This document shows, in pieces, positions 17,053 through 25,706 of a stretch of 64,000 nt of DNA (position 1 is the stretch's first letter; each line of letters starts with the position of its first letter). Source of the DNA: Cylindrospermum stagnale PCC 7417 (lineage in GTDB: Bacteria > Cyanobacteriota > Cyanobacteriia > Cyanobacteriales > Nostocaceae); the NCBI RefSeq assembly GCF_000317535.1, contig NC_019757.1, positions 4,367,501 through 4,431,500 of the forward strand. The letters are read 5' to 3'. The notes below the pieces were generated by a model. The model worked only from the letters and a program-made list of their open reading frames with translations, was not told where the DNA came from and ran no database searches. The translations under genes and the position numbers were made by a program.

Positions 17053-17184
17053 ATGGAACCCGCAATATTTCTTAGCATTTCCTTTGGCGCTGCGCTGGTA
17101 GCGATAACAGGCTGGGCAATTTATACCTCATTTGGCCCACCAGCCCAAGAACTAGATGACCCGTTTGACGACCACGAAGACTAG
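17053..17184 (+). CDS. psbN: photosystem II protein PsbN
   Basis: A 43-residue single-TM protein beginning MEPAIFLSISFG, with TM AALVAITGWAIYTSFGPP and the acidic end DDPFDDHED. It matches PsbN in length, helix position and C-terminal acidic motif. PsbN is an assembly factor for PSII rather than a stable subunit. The gene is short and easily missed. It is preceded by an AT-rich stretch with no strong Shine-Dalgarno. Confidence 0.95.
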   Translation: MEPAIFLSISFGAALVAITGWAIYTSFGPPAQELDDPFDDHED

Positions 17185-17248
17185 AAAAGTTGTCTATTTC
17201 CCTTTAACCGCTTTTGTCAAACCAGGAAGAAATCATCTTAACCAGTAG

Positions 17249-17267
17249 GGTGCGTTCCTAACGCACC
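17249..17267. repeat. GGTGCGTT palindrome
   Basis: GGTGCGTT, CCT, AACGCACC: a perfect 8-bp stem with a three-base loop, 65 bases downstream of psbN. It belongs to the GGTGCGTTA-type palindromes dispersed in Nostoc-like genomes and may serve as the psbN 3' hairpin. Confidence 0.6.
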
Positions 17268-17320
17268 GTTTCTGAGATGTTGTTGCATTAAGAATAGTTT
17301 TTGAGTTTTCTCTATTCTCT

Positions 17321-17448
17321 AAGGGACTTCCAAATAATAAAACATCGCAAATCTTCTTGTGGGGTGGGCTTCTAGCCCGCCCAGTTTATTGGACGGGCAG
17401 GATGCCCATCCCACTTTCATTGGATAATTTAGTTGTTGGAGTTCCCTA
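17321..17448. mobile_element. MITE flanked by TA dinucleotides
   Basis: A 128-bp non-coding unit bounded by TA on each side. Its ends are inverted: AGGGACTTCCAA on the left and TTGGAGTTCCC on the right. Inside is a strong palindromic segment around GGTGGGCTTCTAGCCCGCCC and GACGGGCAGGATGCCCATCC. TA duplication with AGGGACTT-type ends suggests mobilisation by an IS630/Tc1-mariner-like transposase supplied elsewhere. A related left part occurs at 59205-59275. Confidence 0.6.
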
Positions 17449-17462
17449 ATTCCAAATTATGT

Positions 17463-17694
17463 CTTTCCATCCCCGTTAGGGGAAGTGGTGTTGTAAAGTT
17501 TTCCACATTGTCTACTCTTGTTTTGGCAGTAGAACGTTTCCATCCCCGTTAGGGGAAGTGGTGATGTAAAGGCTGGTTTCGGGAAGGTTGTTGTAAGAAC
17601 ACTAACGACACAAGTTTCCATCCCCGTTAGGGGAAGTGGTGATGTAAAGGCTTTCCATACTTCCATTTTTGGTATACCTTATTTTTGTTTCCAT
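17463..17694 (-). CRISPR. short orphan CRISPR array, leader missing
   Basis: Three 36-bp repeats lie at 17463-17498, 17536-17571 and 17614-17649, plus a truncated fourth at 17687-17694. On the minus strand the repeat begins CTTTACATCACC, has the palindrome CCCCTAACGGGG, and ends GATGGAAAC, a typical crRNA handle end. Spacers are 37, 42 and 37 bp and unrelated to one another. The leftmost repeat differs at three positions, as expected for the trailer end of a minus-strand array. On the leader side the fourth repeat is cut after 8 bases by a MITE-like element. No cas genes are in the window. Confidence 0.85.
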
Positions 17695-17772
17695 CACCCT
17701 GTCCTGACGGACATCCCTCTCTATGCGTTGGAGAGGGACAGGTTGTGCGTAGCAAAACCAGGGTGAGGTTTT
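17695..17772. repeat. MITE-like palindromic element, copy A
   Basis: It begins CACCCTGTCCTGACGGACAT and ends AGGGTGAGGTTTT, so its ends are inverted. Internal CCCTCTC pairs with GAGAGGG. It starts within the fourth CRISPR repeat, replacing the rest of that repeat and the leader. A second copy lies at 17836-17897. Confidence 0.6.
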
Positions 17773-17835
17773 GAATAGGCGTGTTAGCACAACCATAAAT
17801 TGCATCGAAAGAGACTTGTGTGTACAAAGTCTGGA

Positions 17836-17897
17836 AAAACCTCACCCTGTCCTGACGGACATCCCTCTCCTTCGCAAGGAGAGGGACAAGAGGTGCC
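17836..17897. repeat. MITE-like palindromic element, copy B
   Basis: Starts AAAACCTCACCCTGTCCTGA, shares the first ~40 bases with copy A, and has a perfect hairpin CCCTCTCCTT-CG-CAAGGAGAGGG-like core (17863-17885). Its right end differs from copy A (AGAGGTGCC), so it is either incomplete or a variant. It lies just before the relE relic. Confidence 0.55.
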
Positions 17898-17904
17898 AAG
17901 AGGT

Positions 17905-18118
17905 GCATTAAAGCAGTTAAAAAAATTTATCAGCAGACATTCGAGAAAAGATAGAAGTAAAAATCCAAGCATTAGCAGACGAACCACATCACGATGGTGC
18001 TGTCAAGCTAAAAGATACAGAAAACGGTTATCGAATTTTCTATCAAATTTAAGATGATGGATTAGTGGTAACTGTTGTCAAAATTGGACATCGGAGAGAA
18101 GTTTATCGCCAAGTCTGA
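17905..18118 (+). pseudogene. RelE/ParE-type toxin relic
   Basis: From ~17939 one frame reads IREKIEVKIQALADEP, then AVKLKDTENGYRI, and ends TVVKIGHRREVYRQV, the order found in RelE toxins. The segment between NGYR and IFYQI is shortened (RVGDYR-like residues missing), an in-frame TAA follows FYQI where Gln is expected, and the N-terminal part is in a different frame after a run of seven A. No antitoxin gene precedes it. The 3' end overlaps the last codons of the alpha-mannosidase gene on the other strand. Confidence 0.72.
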
Positions 18119-21100
18119 CTTGGAAGGTGGCGATTTTCCAAGGCTGTATCGTTGAGGGTACAAGTTGATTGGTGAGGGGACGTTCTAATAAATCTACAGC
18201 ACGGTCTAAAGTTAAACCCAGGTCACTCTGCAATGATAACTCGGCTGTTTCTCCGTGAGCTTCATAACAACGGAGAATATATGTTTGTGGGTTATCCTCT
18301 GATGGTTTCAGTGCCATTAAAATTAAATTTTCTGCTGATAAATCTAAGAAACTCGCTCTTGTAAGAGTTCTGGGTGGGGAGTTGTGAGTGCTGGGTGGAT
18401 TTACTATTACTTGTAAAGGGATATTTAATTCATATCCTCGGTGTACTGTGTGGGCTGATTCCCAGCTATTAGCGTGGGGATACAAGCAATAGGTAAATTC
18501 ATGATAGCCTCTGTCAGCTTGTGGGTCTGGCCAGTTGGGACTGCGGAGTAATGTTAGGCGTAGTTGGTTGGGTTGAGAGTCGTAACCATATTTACAATCA
18601 TTTAGTAAACTGACTCCGTAAATACCGCTGGCTGTCTCTTCAGTCAAATCAGCCCAACGTAAGGCGGGGACTTCCCATTTTGCTTTTTCTGCGGGGGTTT
18701 GGGGATTTGTGGGGCGACGAATAACACCGCAGGGAATTTCGTAGGTAGCGAAGTCTGCTGTGACGTTGAGAGGAAAAGCTGCTTTTACCAATACCTGATT
18801 TTCTTGCCAATTAACAGTGGTGGCGATTTTTAATAAAGGTACACCAGCTTGTAAGATATAATCTTGGCAAAATTCCGATGCACCCAATTGACGCACCACA
18901 CGCACACGAGTTTGCACTCTTCCTGTTTCTAGCCATTGAATAGATTTAAGGTGGGTTGGTGGTAGGGGATGTTGGGCATAATTGGGGTCAATATTCCAAG
19001 CATCCCAATATTGACCACTGTCTTTAAAGGCTTGGAGTTGATTTCCCGCACCAGATAAAATTTCTCGTTGTTGATTTTTGTCAAAGACACTTGCTAAATC
19101 GCCTGTTTCGTTATTTACGACAACTCGCAAAAATTCATTTTCTAGTACCCATTCTGAGGGTTGGGGTGTTGGGGTGTTGGGGTGAGTGGGGGAAAGCCAA
19201 AATGTGGTGTAACCGACGGGTGGAATATCGCTAGCGAGAAATAGTAGGGTGGATGGTTCAGATAATTGAGAGTCAAGCTGATTTCCATCAATATCGTAAA
19301 CCTGATATGGTTGGTTAGGTGTGGGTAAGGTGACAGAAACGACTTCAGAACGCGACCAATTGAGAGAGTTAAAAACTATAACAGATAGACTATTGGGTTG
19401 CGGGGGTTCTGGTAAAGTGATGTGAGATGCGACGATCGCACCCAACGACGCTTTTAATATCTTCGTTCCCACTTTTTCCACTTGCTGCCACTCGGTTAAG
19501 GCATCATCATAAACTTGGGTAATGGAAGAACCGGGTAAAATATCGTGAAACTGTTGAAATAACACTTGTTTCCAAGCTGCTTCGATTTCCGCTTTGGGAT
19601 ATGTCACACCACAGGTAATATTTGCCAAAGTCGCAAAGAGTTCTGCTTCATACAACAAATTTTCGCAACGACGATTCCAACGTTTTTGGTCTGCGTGGCT
19701 AGTATAGCAACCGCGATGGAATTCTAAATAGAGTTCATCTTCCCAAACCGGGAGATTTTGAACTTGAGATTTGATGTGCTGTAAATACTTTTCTGCTGTG
19801 ATAAATTCTAGCTCAGGGAAAAAAGGCGACTGTTGCCAACGTTGAGCGACTTCTAACATATCACGGGTGGGGCCGCCGCCGTGGTCGCCAACACCGGGAA
19901 GCCAGAGGGCATCTTCTAAACCGGTTTGGGTTTGCCATTCACAGACGTATTCTGCCATTTTAACCGGGTCGATGGTTTGACCGATGAGTGCAGACATCAA
20001 ACTAAATACTTCAGACCCATCAGGCGATCGCCACCAAAAAGCGCCATAATCAAACTGAGTAGTATCATTCCAGCGCAGCTTTTGGGTAACAAAAAACTCA
20101 ATACCCGCATTAACAAAAAACTGCGGTAAAGTTGCACAGAAACCAAAAGAATCAGGAACCCAGACCACAGACGAAAGCTTGCCAAACTTCTCTTGAGTAT
20201 AACGCTGACCATACAATAGCTGACGGACAATAGATTCACCAGCGATCAAATTAAGTTCCGGTTCCACCCAAAAACCGCCGATAACCTCCCAACATCCAGC
20301 AGCCACCCGTCCTTGAATAGCTGCAAACAAATCTGGACGATGTTCCTCAATCCAAGCATAAAGCGCCGGCGTCGAATGACAAAAAATCAACTCCGGGAAA
20401 TCTGCCTGTAACCGTAAAACCGACTCAAAAGTGCGTTGTGCAGCATTCCAAGTTTCACTAACAGGCCATAACCAAGCCAAATCCAAATGAGCATGACCCA
20501 ACAAATATATTTTAGATTTTAGATCCCCCCAACCCACGCCAGTTCGCACAAAGGGGGGAACCCCCGCAAGCGACTGGCTCCCCTTAAAAAAGGGGGCTAA
20601 TATATTAGATTGAATAAGATTTTGGCGTAGAGACGAAAACGATTTTACCAACTCTTCCCTCTCTTCCTTGGCGTCCTTGGCGTCTTGGCGGTTCGTTACT
20701 TCCCTCACCCCCTCAGCCAAAACAGCCAACTTTTCAGGAGCAAACCGTTCCAAATAAAGCTGAACCACAGCCAACTCATCAGCCACAAAACCCGGATCAG
20801 GGACATTATAATCCATTGACTCATAAACGAGGAGCGATCGCACCAACGCACCATCATCATGTCCCGGACTCACCAACCGCAAAGCCACAATTAACTCTTC
20901 CCCAGGAGTCACCCCTTGACTAACAAGCACCCGCGGCGAACAATCAAATAAATCTCCCTCCAGCACCAACTCCCCATTCAGATAAATTTCCGCCGACTCA
21001 GCCCACCAAACCAGCGCCAACCGCAAACATAACCCAGCCAAAGGATAACCGTGTAAATCATGAGGAACCACCAATCTTTGCACCAACCACAGCACCTTTT

Positions 21101-21305
21101 TTCCACCAGTCCAAGCAATATGTTCTTTAGCATTTAGCTGAACCGATTGCCAATTAGACAAATCAGAGGCAGCAATATCAGTAATTACCGAATCAAATTC
21201 TCGACATAGCCAGGTAGACTGAATATTAACTTGACAGCAAGAGCGCAACTGCTCAATTGCTTCCGAGATAAATTTTGACTGAGATGGAGATACAGCAAAA
21301 GTCAT
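18078..21305 (-). CDS. alpha-mannosidase, glycoside hydrolase family 38
   Basis: A 1075-residue GH38 enzyme. An N-terminal beta domain (~1-200) is followed by the catalytic domain: LLGHAHLDLAWLWP with the zinc HxHxD (~269-273), GGFWVEPELNL (~347), VVWVPDSFGF with the catalytic Asp (~383), and GVGDHGGGPTRDM with a zinc-binding His (~490). C-terminal beta domains follow. No signal peptide is visible, so it should be cytoplasmic and trim alpha-mannosides. Two dispersed repeats inserted in frame form a linker at ~203-262. The last codons overlap a relE relic. It is divergent from the gene at 21411. Confidence 0.92.
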   Translation of the reverse strand: MTFAVSPSQSKFISEAIEQLRSCCQVNIQSTWLCREFDSVITDIAASDLSNWQSVQLNAKEHIAWTGGKKVLWLVQRLVVPHDLHGYPLAGLCLRLALVWWAESAEIYLNGELVLEGDLFDCSPRVLVSQGVTPGEELIVALRLVSPGHDDGALVRSLLVYESMDYNVPDPGFVADELAVVQLYLERFAPEKLAVLAEGVREVTNRQDAKDAKEEREELVKSFSSLRQNLIQSNILAPFFKGSQSLAGVPPFVRTGVGWGDLKSKIYLLGHAHLDLAWLWPVSETWNAAQRTFESVLRLQADFPELIFCHSTPALYAWIEEHRPDLFAAIQGRVAAGCWEVIGGFWVEPELNLIAGESIVRQLLYGQRYTQEKFGKLSSVVWVPDSFGFCATLPQFFVNAGIEFFVTQKLRWNDTTQFDYGAFWWRSPDGSEVFSLMSALIGQTIDPVKMAEYVCEWQTQTGLEDALWLPGVGDHGGGPTRDMLEVAQRWQQSPFFPELEFITAEKYLQHIKSQVQNLPVWEDELYLEFHRGCYTSHADQKRWNRRCENLLYEAELFATLANITCGVTYPKAEIEAAWKQVLFQQFHDILPGSSITQVYDDALTEWQQVEKVGTKILKASLGAIVASHITLPEPPQPNSLSVIVFNSLNWSRSEVVSVTLPTPNQPYQVYDIDGNQLDSQLSEPSTLLFLASDIPPVGYTTFWLSPTHPNTPTPQPSEWVLENEFLRVVVNNETGDLASVFDKNQQREILSGAGNQLQAFKDSGQYWDAWNIDPNYAQHPLPPTHLKSIQWLETGRVQTRVRVVRQLGASEFCQDYILQAGVPLLKIATTVNWQENQVLVKAAFPLNVTADFATYEIPCGVIRRPTNPQTPAEKAKWEVPALRWADLTEETASGIYGVSLLNDCKYGYDSQPNQLRLTLLRSPNWPDPQADRGYHEFTYCLYPHANSWESAHTVHRGYELNIPLQVIVNPPSTHNSPPRTLTRASFLDLSAENLILMALKPSEDNPQTYILRCYEAHGETAELSLQSDLGLTLDRAVDLLERPLTNQLVPSTIQPWKIATFQVRLGDKLLSDVQF
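20521..20606. repeat. dispersed repeat inserted in frame in the mannosidase gene
   Basis: Contains gatccccccaacccacgcc and ccccccttaaaaaaggggg-like complementary tracts typical of a common Nostoc intergenic repeat. Here it is read through as ILAPFFKG, SLAGVPPF and GVGWGDLKSK (mannosidase residues ~234-262) without breaking the frame. Confidence 0.7.
20656..20700. repeat. CCTTGGCGT tandem repeat inside the mannosidase gene
   Basis: The stretch reads cttccttggcgtccttggcg then tcttggcggtt, a repeat usually found between genes in these genomes. In the mannosidase frame it encodes NRQDAKDAKEERE at residues ~203-216. It stays in frame with the host gene. Confidence 0.7.
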
Positions 21306-21410
21306 ATTTTCGCTAAGATGAGGACACTGACGATAATTAACAGTTTGGCGTTTTTATTGTTTGGTGGGGGTCTCACGACTAAACAAAGCTACAACTAACA
21401 AATCATAATC

Positions 21411-23060
21411 ATGTCTTCTGGTTCCTCTGGTCGTTATCAAAGCAAACTATTTAACTTTGTCCACCAGCAATCTCGGCGGTTGACAGAACAGTGGGAAAAC
21501 ACCTTCCGGCAATTGCAACTTGCCACTAAACTGGGTGTGGATGCACTACTTTACCAGGTGTACCAGATATTTCAGTCAGACGAATTAGCTGGGAAACGAC
21601 TGCACACCACAGAACCACAACCCAGACGACAGTTACAAGCTGAAACTCCCCCACCTGCGGACACACCGATTCAGCACATACTAGAGATTGTCCAAAATTT
21701 ATCATCTGAGGAACCTACAGCCACTGCTGCCACAACATCTCAAACTTTTAACCTCTTGGCGTTCTTGGGGTCTTTTTGGGAGAAAGTTGTTCCCAATCAT
21801 CAGCCTCAACCCTTAGCGATTCTAGACAAACCAGTGGTAGCCTCAGATAATGCCCTCAAGCGCCATCTGCCAGTAATGCGGGGAATTGCCACACATTTGG
21901 CAAATCGTAATTTGGTACTTGTTACCGCCGATAATCAAATTCTAGACATTTTAACGCCCCAGCAGCAAGCAAAATTAGCAGACCGAATTATTGGCGAAGT
22001 GGCTGACTACTGGCATTTTTGGCAATTAGCTGAAGCTAAAAAAGAAACAGCGCTATTACCGGAAATTGACCGCATATTAGCAAGGCTGACTGGTGGAAGT
22101 CCTGAAAGTACGTTATTATTAGCTGCGGGAAAAATTGCAGCAGATGGTAGAGAGGATAAATATTTACTGAATCCTGGCAAAGTTTTGGCATTGCTAGACG
22201 CAGCATTTGCTCAGGTGGAATCAAATGCTTTAGTACCTGTTGTGCAACAACGCAGCCGAGAAATTATTCAAGCTGCCCAAACTCAATTAAAGATATTTAT
22301 TTACGGCAAAGAGCAACTCAAAGCTAGGGGAGAAATCGCTGTTGGCGCTGATGATTTGGAAACCCAAAACCTGAATATTCAGGCTTTGATTGAGGCGGCG
22401 GTAAATTACTTTTTTGGGGATAGAACTGGTAATAAACTTGAGCCTACAGCAACCGGCGAAAAACCACAAGGTAAGGCTTTACGCTACAGTTCTAGAAAGG
22501 TATTGCCCAAAAGCGACCAAGTACAGCAAGCGGATTTAATTGCAGATCCTTGGCTGACTTTGAATGATTTGTTTGGTGATCATAAAGCGAGCTTTGTTCA
22601 GCCAACTATACCATCTCCAAGAATCAATCAGGCGATCGCTTCTAGTCAATCAGCAGAAAATTCTCCGCCAGATGATTTAAATAATAGCGCCCAAGACTTG
22701 CTACAAAATCCAAAATCAGGTTTGGGGTTGTTTGGAGGTAAAAAATTAACCCATAATCGCGCTTCTAACTCCAAAAAATCGGCAACGGTACCCGCTAACA
22801 AACGAACTACATCCCGTATTTCTCAAGCTGGGAGTGAGAAGGGCAAACTTTACGAAATGGAAGTTCGCCAAAATAGTCAAGTTGAGGCTCAACCAGACTG
22901 GATAGAAACTACAGCAACATTATTGGGTTATGAGAAACACCCTTTAGAGGTACTTCTGGCATGGCTGGATGGGGCTATGCTTTGGCTAGAACAATTATTT
23001 GTGAATATTTTTCAGTTTATGCAGGGTCTGTTGCGGGTTAAGAAAGTGCCGAACGACTAG
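21411..23060 (+). CDS. conserved hypothetical protein (cyanobacterial)
   Basis: A 549-residue protein without a signal peptide. An N-terminal helical part (SKLFNFVHQQSRRLTEQWENTFRQL) is followed by a low-complexity Pro/Gln region, a helical middle part, a Ser/Asn-rich disordered stretch (~400-490), and a C-terminal hydrophobic amphipathic end (LLGYEKHPLEVLLAWLDGAM and beyond), which may associate with membrane. I believe homologues occur across filamentous cyanobacteria, but no function is known to me. The start ATG at 21411 lies ~105 bases from the divergent mannosidase. Confidence 0.75.
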   Translation: MSSGSSGRYQSKLFNFVHQQSRRLTEQWENTFRQLQLATKLGVDALLYQVYQIFQSDELAGKRLHTTEPQPRRQLQAETPPPADTPIQHILEIVQNLSSEEPTATAATTSQTFNLLAFLGSFWEKVVPNHQPQPLAILDKPVVASDNALKRHLPVMRGIATHLANRNLVLVTADNQILDILTPQQQAKLADRIIGEVADYWHFWQLAEAKKETALLPEIDRILARLTGGSPESTLLLAAGKIAADGREDKYLLNPGKVLALLDAAFAQVESNALVPVVQQRSREIIQAAQTQLKIFIYGKEQLKARGEIAVGADDLETQNLNIQALIEAAVNYFFGDRTGNKLEPTATGEKPQGKALRYSSRKVLPKSDQVQQADLIADPWLTLNDLFGDHKASFVQPTIPSPRINQAIASSQSAENSPPDDLNNSAQDLLQNPKSGLGLFGGKKLTHNRASNSKKSATVPANKRTTSRISQAGSEKGKLYEMEVRQNSQVEAQPDWIETTATLLGYEKHPLEVLLAWLDGAMLWLEQLFVNIFQFMQGLLRVKKVPND

Positions 23061-23079
23061 AAGTCGCGGCTACAAGAAC

Positions 23080-23163
23080 GTTCGCGTAGCGTCCCGTAGG
23101 GATAGTCTGCGGAGGCAGACTAAAATAATTACCAATTATCCATTACCCATTACCAATTACCCA
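23080..23163. repeat. composite of two dispersed repeats
   Basis: The first part (23080-23121) is GTTCGCGTAGCGTCCCGTAG followed by the small palindrome AGTCTGCGGAGGCAGACT. The second (23130-23163) is a tract of ATTACCAATTA/CCATTACCC heptamer-like units. The first is related to the sequence inserted in tnpB near 10785. The repeats fill the gap between two convergent genes. Confidence 0.65.
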
Positions 23164-24228
23164 TTAAGCAATGCAAATTCCATATCTAGGTAGTAGGTCA
23201 TGGGTAATATAGAACTGATGAGCCTGCAAAGCGTCGTGAAACAGTTTCCAATTGCTGACTAAAAAGCTGGGATGATAGGTAAAAATTTCGTTTCCTCGAT
23301 CAACTTCGTTTTCAGTGCCTAGAGCTAGATATTTCCAGGAATCTTTGCCTTTGGGGATATAGGTAACGCTTGCTTTGCCAAAACTGAACTTACCATTTGC
23401 GATCGCATTTAACCACTTCTGATGCCGAAGGCTACCGCTATTATCCCGAATATTATTCAGCATGAAACTAATTGCAATCTTATCTGCTTCTGGCAGTCCT
23501 GGTACAGTGGCATCCGCATCACCTAGCAAATACCGCTGCATAGCTTTGCACATCTGGTCAGCAGCTTCTAGAAAGTCTTGAGGATTGTTTCTCATGATTT
23601 TTTCGCCGCGTCCGTTGATGTAACCCCAGCGCAAAAACGGCTTGTCAGGATGACTGAGAACAGCACCATGTCCTAAAGGTAAAGCCTCGCTAACGAAGTA
23701 ATTTTGGAGACGATCCATCAAATTGCGATCGGGTTGATCATTCTCATCCAGCAGATTTTTCGCTTCATTTACCCGATGGTTAACTCCAGCAAATCCCTGA
23801 TGTGCCCAAGTATCAACATAGACATGCATTGTAATTCCCAGGCGATACAGTCCGTAAGGAGTTTCACGGCGCTGGATACACTCCCTCACCATTTGCTGCG
23901 CTACATCACTGTTAGGACGACAAATCAGCTTCTCAATAAATTTCCCCTCTGGATCTTCGCCTACTTTCAGTCCGCCGTTCCCTGGGAGAAAATGAAACGG
24001 AATCCAAACGCGGTGAATTGCCAGTTCCTGAAAGTTGCGATAGTCCAGCATCTTGTGGGCGGAACTAATGCGGTTAAATAATGCGCCGTTATCGAACTGG
24101 ATTAATCCAGAATTAGTACTATCGTCTACATATTGGGCACAGTAGGCGATGATACTAGCATCTTGATGCTCAAACCCAGCTAGTCGCGCGACAACGTAGG
24201 TGACACCATGATGAAAATCAATTTGCAT
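23164..24228 (-). CDS. DUF6765-like protein
   Basis: A 354-residue soluble protein beginning MQIDFHHGVTYVVARLAGF. It has AYCAQYVDDSTNSG (~residues 28-41) and GITMHVYVDTWAHQGFAG (~130-147). The spaced His/Asp residues (HH near the N-terminus, YVDD, H..VDTWAHQ) look like a metal-binding site of the zinc-phospholipase C/S1 nuclease helical type, but this is inference. I recall the family as DUF6765; the function is unknown. Confidence 0.7.
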   Translation of the reverse strand: MQIDFHHGVTYVVARLAGFEHQDASIIAYCAQYVDDSTNSGLIQFDNGALFNRISSAHKMLDYRNFQELAIHRVWIPFHFLPGNGGLKVGEDPEGKFIEKLICRPNSDVAQQMVRECIQRRETPYGLYRLGITMHVYVDTWAHQGFAGVNHRVNEAKNLLDENDQPDRNLMDRLQNYFVSEALPLGHGAVLSHPDKPFLRWGYINGRGEKIMRNNPQDFLEAADQMCKAMQRYLLGDADATVPGLPEADKIAISFMLNNIRDNSGSLRHQKWLNAIANGKFSFGKASVTYIPKGKDSWKYLALGTENEVDRGNEIFTYHPSFLVSNWKLFHDALQAHQFYITHDLLPRYGICIA

Positions 24229-24444
24229 ATTCAGTTAGTGGTTAGGGTTCTGTGGCGAAAACTATTTTGTAAAAAAAGTATTGTATTAAATAATAAATAC
24301 TTAGCCTAACACCCGAATGGCCCTAAGTACAACTTTCCATAAAAACGTGTCTGAATCAGGATGGACAGGATTATGGGATTAATAGGACGGCGTTATTGTC
24401 TGAGTCTGCCAATCTTCCAATCCTGATTCTGACATTAAATATTT

Positions 24445-25344
24445 TCACCAAAACATGTGGTTGAGGAAATGGCGAAACAGCTTTGTCCCGGTTGGTTCTT
24501 GATAGTCTGTGGGTAATAGATCCAGCATTGCCTGCTGCAACTTTTCTAAAGCTGCGTCTACTGCCTGCCGCTTCGGTCTGGAATCAGGGGTAAAGTATAA
24601 CGGTTCCCCAACCCGAATAGTTAACTCTTTTCGCAAATAGAGGTCATGAGTACCAATCAGCGCTATGGGTACTATCGGCACTCCAGCCCGTAAAGCGTAA
24701 ATCACAGTTCCTCGTTTCAGGGGGAGATGTAATTGACCCTCAGTAGTTCCCAGTCTGCCTTCAGGAAAGAGAATCATCCCATCCCCACGGGCTAAAATTG
24801 CCAGCACAATCCGGTCTATCTGGCGCAATGTCTGGATATCTCCGCCTGTGTGTACGGTCTTTTCAATGGCTGTAGCCAGTTCCAGCAGGTTTTGTTGTCC
24901 AGCTTTAGCGGCGGCGATGACAGCGAGTTCTTCTTTCCAAATTCGTTCTAAGGGAATGACACCCCCAGCAAAAGCCAAGATGAAGCGCTTCCACCACTTG
25001 TTATAGAGGGTACGGGCATCGCCCAGAATATAGTAATGGGGTTGGGTGGGTATTTCTGCCAGCAAGAGTAAGGGGTCGATGTGGTGGAGATGGTTGGCAG
25101 ATAAGATGGCGGGTTCTGGTGGTATTCTTTCTAGATGTTCGACGCGGACGCGAAATAGAGAATGAATTAGCGATCGCAATACCCAACGCCGTAATCTAGA
25201 ATCAGCCCTAGGTTCTGTCTGTTGCTCATTAATCGTTGACAGCCGTCTTATATTGGACTCGATAGCATGGCGAACTGCGCTGCTGCCTGCCGCCGCTACA
25301 CCTTCCCACACCCGCTTGATAGCTGCGTCAGTCAAGGGTGGCAA
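24445..25344 (-). CDS. 1-acyl-glycerol-3-phosphate acyltransferase-like (PlsC)
   Basis: A 299-residue acyltransferase with motif I NHLHHIDPL (~residues 84-92, catalytic His/Asp), motif II near PLERIW, and motif III FPEGRLGTTEGQ (~194-205) followed by VPIVPIALIGTH. It should transfer acyl groups to lysophosphatidate or a related acceptor at the membrane. The start is uncertain: I use the TTG at 25344, but the frame is open upstream for about 50 more codons (EFKEGVIETSSSES onward) to a TAG near 25497 with no ATG, GTG or TTG. Confidence 0.83.
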   Translation of the reverse strand: MPPLTDAAIKRVWEGVAAAGSSAVRHAIESNIRRLSTINEQQTEPRADSRLRRWVLRSLIHSLFRVRVEHLERIPPEPAILSANHLHHIDPLLLLAEIPTQPHYYILGDARTLYNKWWKRFILAFAGGVIPLERIWKEELAVIAAAKAGQQNLLELATAIEKTVHTGGDIQTLRQIDRIVLAILARGDGMILFPEGRLGTTEGQLHLPLKRGTVIYALRAGVPIVPIALIGTHDLYLRKELTIRVGEPLYFTPDSRPKRQAVDAALEKLQQAMLDLLPTDYQEPTGTKLFRHFLNHMFW

Positions 25345-25706
25345 GGTTTCTGATTGTGTTTTATTTGACCGCTGATGGCTCGATGTCTTGTCTGCTGTTT
25401 TCCCATCCGGGTGAACTTGGGAAGTTAACCCATCAGTTTTGCTTTCAGCAACAGATTCACTCGAAGAAGTTTCGATAACACCCTCTTTGAATTCCTAACC
25501 AAAATAATAATCCTTGACGGCATAATCTCAACCACTCTACAGTCAGAAGCTTTAGTTGCATATTCCCAAAAAAAGGCAATTTTTGGTTAAATTATGTGAA
25601 AGCAACTCAATTTGTCTGTATTTCTTCCCACGGTTAGCAGCTATTATTCCTACAATGTACGTTACTAGGCTAGTAGCTTGCTGGGAAAGAACGTAAAAAA
25701 TTAACC

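Noticed and set aside
17457-17987. Overlapping minus-strand ORFs with repeated TSPLPLTGMET peptides
   Set aside because: They are translations of the CRISPR repeats and palindromic elements, not genes.
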